This document shows, piece after piece, positions 36,601 through 48,600 of a DNA stretch of 64,000 nt. The notes under the pieces were generated by a model that saw only the letters and a program-made list of their open reading frames with translations, did no database searches and was not told the DNA's origin. Source of the stretch: Gymnogyps californianus (lineage: Eukaryota; Chordata; Aves; Accipitriformes; Cathartidae); assembly GCF_018139145.2 (NCBI RefSeq), contig NC_059500.1:57563580-57627579 (forward strand). The letters run 5' to 3'. Position numbers and translations under genes: made by a program. The number at the start of each line of letters is the position of its first letter. Within the stretch, counting starts at the first letter, position 1.

Positions 36601-39600
36601 CCCTGAAGCCTTCTCTTCTCCAGGCTGAACAACCCCAATTCTCTCAGCCTGTCCTCATAGGAGAGGTGTTCCAGCCCTCTGATCATTTTTGTGGCCCTCC
36701 TCTGGACCCGCTCCAACAGGTCCATGTCTTTCCTGTGCTAAGGACCCCAGAGCTGGATGCAGTGCTCCAGGTGGGGTCTCACCACGGCGCAGCAGAGGGG
36801 CAGAACCACTTCCCTCAACCTGCTCGCCACGCTTCTTTTCATGCAGCCCAGGATACAGTTGGCTTTCTGGGCTGTGAGCGCACATTGCCGGCTCATGTCC
36901 AGCTCTTCATCCATCAGTACCCCCAAGTCCTTCTCGGCAGGGCTGCTCTCAATCCCTTCATTCCCTCATCCCCTATCTAGTAGTGATACTGAGGGTTGCC
37001 CCAACCCAGCTGCAGGACCTTGCACTTGGCCTTGTTGAACCTCATGAGGTTCACACGGGCCCACTTCTCAAGCTTGTCCAGGTCCCTCTGGATGGCATCC
37101 TGTCCCTCAGGTGTGTCAACCGCACCACTCAGCTTGGTGTCATCTGCAAACTTGCTGAGGGTGCACTCGATCCCACTGTGTCATTGATGAAGATACCAAA
37201 CAGTACTGGTCCCATTATGGGCCCCTGAGGGACACCACTCATCATTGATCTCCATCTGGATATTGAGCCGTTGACCACTACCCTCTGGATGCCACCATTC
37301 AACTACTTCCTCATCCACCAAACAGTCCACCCATCAAATCCATATCTCTCCAATTTAGAGAGAAGGATGTTGGGGGGGACCGTGTCAAAGGCCTTACAGA
37401 ACCAGGATCATCTTTGTGGCCCTGTGCTGGACTCACTCCAGTGTGTCTGTATTTTTCTTGTACTGAGGATCCAGAACTGGACACAGTATTCTAGAGGTGG
37501 CCTTACCAGTTCTGAGTAGAGGATCACCTCCCTCGACTTGCTGGCAACACTATTCCTAATGCAGCCCATTCACCTTCTTTGCCACAAGGGTGTATCACTG
37601 GCTCGTGGCCAGCTTATTGTCCACCAGGATTCCCAGGTCCTTCTCTGCAGAGCTACTTTCCAGACAGTTGGTCCCCAGCACATACTGGTGCCTGAGGTTA
37701 CTCCTCCCCAGATGCAGGACTTTGCATTTCCCGTTGTGAACTTCATGAGATTCCTCTCTGCCCAGTTCTCCAACCTGTCCAGGTCCCTCTGAATGGCAAC
37801 ACAACTATCTGGTGCATCAGTCACTCCTCTCAGTACCATCTCTGAACTTGCTGAGGATGCATTCTATTCCATTTTCCAGGCCATTAATGAAGATGTTGAA
37901 CAGTATTGGCCCCACTACTAACAGACTAACCACAACAGAAATCACTGCTGGTATGTCATCAAAATCAAGAAAATCCAGCAAGACTCATTTTATGGTGTCA
38001 GGACTTGAATGCAGAGATTATGTTAATCAATGAATTTCTCTTGTATTTTCAGGAATAGATATACAAAACTAACATGCCCAGTGACTCACTGCTGGTTGTC
38101 AAGGTGTCTGTCCTGTCCTCTCTTCAAATCAGTATACAGAAGCCTGTGATGGCCATTGGTTCCTCTTACAAGAGGTCTTCCTGCAGCACTCAGATCTTGC
38201 CAGTGTCAACATCACCCAATATGCAAAAAGTGTAATTCACTGCAGTGATTAATCCCAACCTTCTTACTCCAGGCTCCTAAAATACCCTCTCTGGGGATAT
38301 TCTCAATGCACTCAATCTGCCTATTCTCCAGAGGCTATTAATCATAGGTAATCTTTGTTTCAAGGCATTTCAATTTTGTTCTACTTAACTAATTCTGTAC
38401 AATCAGAATGTTTCATTCAATAAACTTGGTATTATAGTTGTATATTGGTAGTTGTATATTTTTCAAAAAGGAATAGCCTAGGGGATATAATTTTTTACTT
38501 TGTTCTGAGACAAGGGATACTTGACCATATAATCAATCATATTTGCTACAAGACATGAAGAATTGGCCATACTGGTCTCAAATCTGTCTCTGGTGAATTT
38601 TACCAAGCATTGTTTTTTCCCCAACACTAACCTTAATCAGGCGTCCTGAAAAAAGGAAAGTAAAATTGATTTATATAGAATTCTAACTTTTTATTTATAG
38701 GTACAAATCTATGGGAAGAGATGGAACATTCATAATGCTACTGTCTCTGCCTTAAGCAGGTTATTTCAGCAGATAATTACATTGCATATTGCTGTAAATT
38801 GCTTCACACTGGAATGTCAGAGAAGAAATACTGGAACCGGTATTCTGCTGTAAGTTAATGTGAGGTTTCCTAAGAAGCTGCAGATGGCAGCAAGTATCAC
38901 ATGTACCCACTAAGATCCTCTTGTTTCTCTAGGACCCATGCAGTTGATGTCACTAGTGCTGCAGAAATCCTCTAAACTGTCCATGACATTGCAATAGGAG
39001 CTGGTAATAGCAGTTACTTTTTGCTGCAGAAACAGCAACAGAGCAAATTTCAATGACAGTTTCTTTGTCCAGCATACATAGACCTGAAAGCAATGAACTG
39101 CTCAGGGATGAACTGAGACTGGAAATCAGAAAGCACAAAGAAGGCATTGTGCCTCAGAGGAGCAACAGAAGGAGATAACAATGCAGAGGCAGCAGAACAG
39201 ACATAAGCAACATCGTGGCTGCAGACAACAGCATACAGACAGATGATACAGAGGCAAAGGCCAAGAATCCCTTCATGAAATGCTGCCAGCACTTCCTCTG
39301 CTAACTGGAGAGAAATCTGCTCAAGTCCTTCACTGCTGCTTGGACTTCACTGACTGCAAACCAAGAATGGAGGGAGTGCTGGAGGGGAAAAGGGGAGAGG
39401 GGAAGTGGAGAGGAATCAAGGGAACCTTTGACCACTGGATGTTTATGTTGGTGGTTGCAGAACCTTCAACTCTTGCTCAAGGTATTTCTGGGTTGGATGG
39501 TTCACATGGATGTACCATTGAATTTTTGCTACTGTGTTTTCTGGAAGCTGTAAGGGAATTCCTTCTTCCCTCCAAGGTTTTCTTTCTTTTACGTGCAAAA

Positions 39601-42600
39601 GCAGTGCTTGCAAGCAGATGATTACTAAAATAATCAGTATTATTTGTGAGCTACACTCGTAACATTCAGATTGCATTAAGCTTATCTAAATTAGTGTTGG
39701 TACAGTCCCCATCCTTCCACTTGCCTTCACCTATGCATTTCCACATCCCCTCTTGTGCTGCACTGGCACTTACCTAATCTTCTGGGGAGCTGGATTGAAA
39801 AGACAACCTGGCTGAAAACTAAACCAACTAAAAAAAAATTGAAAAGCATTTGACAGTTGTTCCCCAAAACTTGCTTCATGCTGGGGGCCAAACAAGCACT
39901 AGTGTTGGCCCAAAGGAAGCAGCAGAAACGCATGGCAAAGACAACGGGCAGTACCTTGCAACACTCAAGTAGATAGGCTCACACTGGACTGGAATCATCC
40001 CCGATTCAGTATCACTGAGAAAGGAGCTGACAAATGGGGGAAAAGGTAGCTCCAAAGCTATTCCCTCACTTTTACCCCATCAGCAGTGAAACCTGTCACT
40101 CATGAGTAGCTTTAGGATTACGAAAGAGATGTATCAAAGAGACTGGTATTACCTATTTTTGGCCACAAGTAAGTCATTACTCCCAAACAGAAGGACAGTT
40201 ACAGATAGTCTGTTCCTCCTCAAAGACTTTCCTAATGCCTCTCCCGTAACTTTCATTGGTGGAAAACATGTTTTAAGCTACTAAAAGTCTTCAATACTTT
40301 AGCTTCAGTTACAGCTCTTACAGATTCTATGTCATGGTGATGTCTTTCCTACTTCACTTGTTACTGCTATGCTTCTACCCTTTGTGCCCTGCAAGCTTAA
40401 TAACTGCAGTTCCTACCCAAAAAGCAGAAAATAAAGGTTAGCTCTTAAGTTGTTTTCATCTAATGCACTCAGTGTCACTTTCAACAGGTATGTGCCTGCT
40501 TTTTAAAATGAAAGAACCAGGTATTTTTCAGTAAAATATTCTCTAATGCTAATTAAATTAAATGATATTTTATATACATTCAGTTGCAAAAATACACTAA
40601 CCTTTTCTTCTGAATCTTTCTGAAATCCATTCAATTCAATATCTAAATTTAGGAGAGTAAACAAATATTTCAGTTATACTTTCCACTTCTGAAAGTTCTC
40701 ATCATCTCTAATAAAATGGCCTCACTTCCTGGTTAAGGCTGACGTTTCAAACCTTAAAAATTACTATACTCATGTTCCCTAGAAACAATAAGGTTTCTAG
40801 TTAGGCTCTGTTAGTCACCAAATTATATTCCAGCACTATTTTGTCACATTTCTTCACTGTGGTTTAGAGGCCTGTGTTTCCAAAGACTATCAGCAGATGG
40901 AATTGCCGCCCATTCCACAGGATGAGACCTGTTGCCTGCCCTCTGTAATTACAATGCAATTAGACAATACAGCTAAAACAATCCAATAATTTACTGTCTC
41001 TGAAAAGGGCTGGTCCCAACCCTCCTGCTCCCATCACTGGGTTTTGACAGTCATGTGACTCCCTGGGAACTCCCTAATCAGAAAAGTGAGTTCTATTGGG
41101 TTAGCAAAAATTAGCTCAAACAGGGAGACAGCAAAACAGATGGGGCGGTCCTGCGCTGCTGGGAGCACAGAGGAACAGAAGTACAACTGAAGTAGCAGCA
41201 GGTGACAGACAGGTCTGGGGAATGACCAGTAGAATTTTTGTTTCTCCTTTCTTACAGATGCCTTTGATTCTTGGATATGTTAGTAAGAAGCACGTAGGAA
41301 CCCTCAATGACTGTTAAATCCATGCTTACCTTACACATCCATATGGCACCTGAGTACCATGTGGGCTGTAACTTTTGTCAGAAAATTCCACAGCAACGAA
41401 ATAATTTTAAGCTGGAAATATACCACTGGCTTGGGAAAACAGTTATTCCTTCAAACAATTCTAACAGAATACTCACTAAAACCGAACTTGTAGTCCAAGA
41501 CAACTATGAAAATTAAACAACTGTTGTAAAGGCCACAATTAGTCAGATTCTAAATAAACCTACATGGATACTCATCTTCAGCTTCTCAAATGATTTTGCC
41601 ACAGCTAGAGCAACTTTCAGTTTTGTACAAAATACAACATACCTACAGAATTATTTTGCTGTCCCTCTACAGCAGCATTTAGTGAAAAACCAGGCTTACT
41701 AATATTTTCAGTAAGTGATGGACACTTTATCCAACCCCTAGAATTAAATAATACAACAAAAAGTTCTTATTCAGAAAGAATTGTAATCTGCTCATCTTAA
41801 GAAAATGTCTACAGTACTTTGAGTTTATTTATGCAGTTTTGTACTTACAATTATTTGTGGAAACAACTGCAGTTGTTTTAAAAGCATACTTCTCTTTACA
41901 AGGACATGCAGTAACTAAGACTTCCAGATTTCCTAAGTGGAGTTAGCTATGTTTGTACATTCATTCTCTAAGTGAAAAAATGGCCCTTCCTATTTTTTGT
42001 TACTTCTCTCTGTATTTCTATTATAAATTCATCTTCTACTGAAATCCTTCCATAGCTTCTAAGAACAAAAGGTCTAATATTATTTATTACAAATTTTTGT
42101 TTATTTGTCTAATGGTTTTCCCTCAGTAGTTTACTGCCATTCCTGTTGGTTATGCCCTTATACCATTAAAGGTAATATCATCAATAAAAACAAATACAGG
42201 TACAGTTTGACCCATACTGGACACAGAATTACCTCTAACATAAATATAGATCCTTCACTAAGCAAACAAGAAAACTGCTTCACAACAGAACACTGAGAAT
42301 AAACTAACATACAAATGGAGGTATAATGGAATTGTTTCATTACAGTATGCCTGACCGGAATTCCTGTGTGATGTATTATACTCACTGCAGTAGAGACTGA
42401 GACTGGTCAGATGTGTATGCCTCTTGAGGTATCTGAATGGAAAAAAAAAATTTAACAAGTTAGTAAACAAAGTACTTCATTATTTATTTTCTCAGCTTTA
42501 TTACATGCTTATCTTCTTCCTTCTGTAATCAAGTTGGGAAACGGAATTTTGAGATCCAATCTTTACATACATTACTAGTAAGATACAAAAGGCATTCCAC

Positions 42601-45600
42601 TTAAATCTTTTTTTTTGTTTGTGCTATTTGAGAAAAATGTTGAAAAATAAATCAAGACTATGAAAGACAACACTCACCCAGAAGGAAAACATACCTATGC
42701 AAGTAAGATATGCTTGCCTTAAACTTCAGGTGGTTTATACATCAAAAGACCAAAACACAATGGCATTTTTATTTCAACTCCCAGTTTTAATCTTTTTTTG
42801 TAACAATTCCCTCTTTTCATTAAATAAGACAGCGTGCTGCTCCAGAGACTGTGGAGTTTAGTACACAACTGTCAATATCCCTGGAAAAGGCAGAATTAAG
42901 AAACTTAGCTGGCAAGACCTGCACATCAGCGAGCTCTAAGTGGCAGGGCTGCCACATGCAGACACAGGAAAGGGCATGTGGTTAAGGAGAGAGCTAATGT
43001 CAGAGCAGGAGCCGAATTGAAACTCCTTAGTAAAAGGAGCTTGGATCTGCTTTTTGTGCCTCTGACTGTACGCAAGGGAGAGATCTCCTCTAGTTTGAAA
43101 AAGGAGCCTTTATGTAAACTCTAAGGCAACTTAAGAATGATTAAGATACACAAGTGAACTGCAGAACGGTTCTCTTCCAGATGTGCTGAAGACTGGGGAT
43201 TACTCGTGGACTATCAGCATACTGGCTGCAATTTTAAACAAATCATTGACATACAGTGGAGAACATGCACAGCACTAGGAAAACTCTGGGAAAGAACATA
43301 TTTGTGTGGACACCAAGCGGTGACTTCTTTGGCTTGCACAAGATATTAGCAACACAGTAAGAACCACCATTTTAGCAATGACCTGAAGAGCAACAGGTGG
43401 AAATTGCCCAGTAGGAAGACTGCTAAAAGGCTGCCTGGAACAGAACAGGTTCTTTAGAAACCGTTTGTGCAACGACTATTGACTGATGTAGTTCCAAAAT
43501 ATGGCAATGGGATAGTTGGCAGAAAGTTGTTGACTTTGCTAAATACACCCTTTGTATGAATCAGCCTGGGTATTTACACAGAACATTATCCAGAGACCAA
43601 GTGAGGTCAGGAGGATAGCAGAACAACTACTAAACCTCTCTGACTGACTAACAGATTGCTCAGATAGATGCTTAAAGCTCAATGAACTACCGTTGTATCT
43701 CAGAAGGAGGAGGAGCTATTTTGCCTGCTAAAAAATTAGGTTATAAGCAAAACCAGTGTATTGCTGATTGGTTGAGAGGTCTTCTCAAATCATAAAAATT
43801 ACACAACTAGTATTTGTGGCCGCTGACTGCAAGTACTAAGAACAGCCTTTTGTCCTGCTTTCTTGCTTTTGGTAAGGAAATTCCTGCAAAACTCAACTGA
43901 TTTTTCTCATTTGAGCTCTTATTTATACAGTCAATTACCTGAGGGGACTCTGGATGTGTTCCAAAAAAAGACTAACGCTTAAAAGCTGTAAGTGCCACCT
44001 AACAACTGTAGCTGCACTTCACCAAACTGGGCAAGAAAAAAAGGCCTGAAAAATGTGAAAGCACAAACTTACAATCATGAGGCCTGCCTGAACAAGCCAT
44101 GGAATAAGGTGTTAACAGATAATGGGAACAACTCGACTTGTCAGTTGGAAATAACCTGAATCCTACAAAATCTGTCTGTATATCTACTGCATCTCTTGTG
44201 GAAGAAAAGTCTTACTTACAATCTGGTAGAATCAAAGATAGGACTGCATATCCCAAGCCTCCCCCAAACCCACCTGAAGTACACAGAAAGGCAAGACTCT
44301 TTGGAACAACTGGAACAGATGCTACATTTGCTGAAAAAATTCACAGCCACTCTGGGCTGCACAACTCTCATATCACATTGCATCAAGATGCTGTATTCAC
44401 ACAAGATCATTTCTGAGGACACAGTAGAAGGAAAGCTTCTATGCAAGCACATTCCACGTTGGCTCTCAGAGTGGCTGAAGAGCCACACTGATGCAATCTA
44501 CACATGCAAGTATCAAGGACGACAGGCCAATGCCAGTCCTTATAGCATTCAGTAAAGACTGAAATTTTATATTGTCCCCATGCTGTGCATGACCAAGCTG
44601 CCAGTGGCATGCTATATAGGTCTCACAGAAAAAATAACAGTGAGAGTTACCCAAACTCTTTGGTGAAAAGTACTAGGTTTCTTTGCTTTTCTGACTTGTC
44701 CTTTTGTGGACAGGGGATTTTTCCCTAGACTTGGAAGAATCCCTTACTGGGATTGCAGACTGGCTACTCTGGTGAGAGTCCTGAAGCCAAAGACTTAGGT
44801 TAGGCAGCAGATAGTCAGATCAGCTCCCAGAGGAGAAAAGGAAAGAGTAAATGGGCACTTCTCTCATTCACTCTGTCCTTAGAAAACTGTGATAAACTTC
44901 AGTGAAGACAACCCTGGGATATGCAAGCAGCAAAATAAACTTATGGAGAAAAGCCTTTGAAATAACGGCATCTCTTCCATTTTGTTCACTGTTTCCTGCG
45001 CTGTCAGTTGAGACAAATTTATTTGCAATTCTGTAATGCTCTGTAAAAACATTCACTTCAATAGAAGGAGTGTCTTTTTTCAATGTAGTTGAAGCAGTTT
45101 CAATCTAGGAAGCAGTTTAGTTCTTTGAAAAAACCCTCTTATACTGGAATAAGGATACATAGATAGTGGTCTTCGGACTGGTGAATCCACAGTGCTAAAG
45201 ACAGTGTAACAGTCACAGGTTTTAAAACAATCTCAGTTAAAGAGCAGAAACCTGTTTGTATCTAATTGTTTCATGAGCATGCCATATGCAGGTGGGAAGC
45301 TCAATTGAACAGAACTTCATGGGCTAGCTACCAACCATGGCAAATATATTAAGAGTAGGCTACTTAGTAGACTAGGGAATGCAGAATTATCCATAGAGTA
45401 GAATAATTACCCCATCATCACACAAGCAGGTATTTTATTCTGCATTTCAGATTATTATCTCTTTCTTTTTTTAAAGAAACAATTGTCCAATCGTTGGATC
45501 ACAGATAATCTGATAATGAGTAACCGAGGGTGTATTCTGGCATGGTTAATCCAGACGGTTATCTTTCAGCTCCTGAAAGGAACATACTAAAAAGTTTGTG

Positions 45601-48600
45601 CGCCACCTCTTCTTCATCTTTGTCATGGGCTTGTTCCTCAAATTTGAAAGGTTATACCCTCATGAAATACCAGGGAAGAGACCTTGATACATTCCTGGAG
45701 AGAATGTGCCACACACGTGACAACTGTCTTGCCATAAAATTAATTTCAGCTGCAAGCCACCAGGCTCTTTTGCACATAAAGAATGGGAAGCCCAGTGAGT
45801 TTACGAATAATTAATAGATATGTGTAGCAGGAGATGTATCATTTCTATACCTACTGGATTTATCTGTCCTTCCTTCTGACTATATGTGTGATCATAAAAT
45901 TTCTGTATAAAACAGATTTCTGGAGAGGGAGCTCCTACGAAAAAAAAAACAGAAGAAAAATACAGTAATTAAAGGAAGTTTTGATTGCCTTCATTTCTAC
46001 ATAATTTCCATAACTCCATAAATTTCTACATAACTCAGTAATTGAGGTCTATGTATCAAAGCTTCTGATATGCAATGGACTTAAGTGGTTTAACAGTTTA
46101 TCTAACTAGATTTTGAAACTACAATATAGGAGAGGTCAGAAATGAATAAAACCAGCTGGGGGGAAAATTTATTTCATTTAGTGTTCTGGAACCCTCCCCG
46201 AGTTCATATTGGAGATTAACTCTTTCCTCTTATTTTTTAAACTAATAACTGCAATTTTGGTAAGTTGCCTGATTCATTTGACAAAAAATATTTGTACTCC
46301 TATACGGAATATTTTTTTTAATTACTATGCAAAGTAAGAACTTCTCTCTGGAAAAAAAAGAGAGAAACCCTTAAGGTTCGACCCTTAGGTTTCAAAACTA
46401 AGATGTTGTTACTGACATTAATAAAATACCCATCAAATTAATCTTTATGTTATGTATCTCATCACCAAATTGCTACTATACAAGTATGCAAAAACATGTG
46501 AATAATAAAATACTAATTCCAACTTACTGAATATAAAATGCTGCAGGCAGAATGCTAAAAATAGCATAATCTATTACACTTACAGAGACAAAAAAACCCC
46601 ACCCAACCCTCAGACAAATCTCCACTCCACAAACCGAACAATGAGTCAAATAATCATGCCTTAAACCATGCATGCTGAATGTTGCCAGGTTTTAATTCCA
46701 GTGGATAACCACAGGTAAGTTCAAAATGGGATGATGCTTCTTTCCTCAGACAAAACTACTGAGCAACTATGAAAGGTTCAGCATCAGGAAATCACAGCAA
46801 TAGGAAAAGTTTCTGTGGATTTCAATGGGCTGTAGATAAGATTTATATTAACTCAGAGTAGGCTGATAAAAAACGATAGTCCACTCAGGTCTTCAAATTG
46901 GCAAAAAGACAAAAAAAAATCTGGAAGAACACTTAGAACACCTTGTGTCACTTAAAGAACAGGCAGTGTCTGTATTGCCAGAATAAAACATACAGGATGC
47001 AAGTCAAATGGATTACATAAAAATGCCAAGGAGGTACCAGTAAAACTATTATGTAACTACAACATGCTTGCTCACACAACCTGCTCTAAGGGAGTTATTA
47101 GGGAAGATTTTAAGGCTTTAAATGAGTATGTATGCATTTATGTTTAAAGTGATTTAGTAATACACTTAAATATCCCTACCCAAATTTTGTATGTTAAATT
47201 TAAAGAGAATCGATATATTAACAATATTAAAGTTTTTTTTTTAAATACTATATGCAACTATAGTTACATGACTATTATGTGTATAGATTCCATTTATTTT
47301 ATTCTGCTCAAACACAATACACACTTCTAAATAAAAAGGATATCCCTATATATAGTTCAAACACTTCCCAAACCAGGCATTTTCAGTTATAGTACAGGAA
47401 GAACGGAGAAATTAAGAGCAAACCTATTTTTCAAATACTAAAAGTGTTGAACATTCTTCTAAAATGTGAGCTAAAACTATGGATATAATAAGAGAACATA
47501 TACAGTTCATATGAAGGAACTTCATTCAACACTCAAGTTTAAATAACATGGATTCAGGCAACATCCACAGCAACAGTTCACAGAAAGAAAACCAACACAG
47601 ACTGAAAAAAGAATCTGTCCTACCTTCATTAATTCTTATTTCAGTTGTTAAAGCCATGTCCTTAGAAAGAAAAGGCAACCTTTGCAAAATAATAATAATT
47701 AAAAAAAAGGCTGTTAAACAGTTGTATGCCCTGCTTTTCCGTTTTATAAACTCAAAGGGCAGTTGAGGGCAGCCAAGGGCACCCATCTTAGCCTCTGCTG
47801 TTGGGACACTGCGAACCGCATGCTGGGCAAGTGCACCTCTAACGCTAACACCAACAGTAAAGGACCCCCAGACTGTGAGGATATACCTGATACTCTGCAT
47901 AGAAAAACTTAGGGAGGGAGGTGCATCACTGCTTTACGTATTTTCAAGCAATACTGGGACACAACGCCAGTACAAAGAAGTGCAGCTGCTTGGTAGTTTC
48001 AATTCTTTGCCATGTCTTAAAGGATACAAAAGATAATGTCATGAAAATGGTATCAGGTTAAACTTGTCAAGAAATAACATCAGCAGCAATCATATTTGAT
48101 AGTGTTTTCTTTATTTTCTCTGAGTTGGGTTCTGGCGTGTTTCACTTCCACTGACTGTTATTCAGGAGGGTCTGGAGGCACGAACTCGGAGGCCCACAAG
48201 GGGTGTGTAAAATAAATGGGGCCATTTGCAGATCGGAGAACTATTGAGTCTAAGGGCATACAAAACTGGTCTGAACAGAGGGGGAAAAAAAAATTTAAAA
48301 AAAAGAAAACAACCCTAAACCCACACATTTATGAAACAATCGAGAAGAGCTGTTTTGCACTCCAGGATGTCAGATGCAGGAGGGGATGGTTCCTGTGTGT
48401 GTCTGGTGTTTTCCTGAGATCAAACCCAGAGCCGGGCAGGCCGGGGGCAGCGGCCCGCCTCTCCTCAGGGCAGCCCGGGAACGGCCGCCTCAGCCCGCCG
48501 CCGCGGGCCCCTCGGTTCTGCCTGCGCCGCACCTGCCGCGTCGCTCGCACAGGTACGCGCAGCTCAGAGCAACACCGCGTTACCACCTCATCCTAAGAAA

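Noticed and set aside
38632..38645. Possible 14-nt microexon (TTTTTTCAG, 14 nt, GTTAGTG)
   Set aside because: In the phase left by exon 6 it reads GAC GCC TGA, a stop, while exon 6 joins exon 7 directly in phase.
44868..45115. Minus-strand frame after TTCCTAG acceptor, possible ANKRD31 exon
   Set aside because: Exon 3 and exon 4 already join in phase and the text matches nothing I know in the gene.
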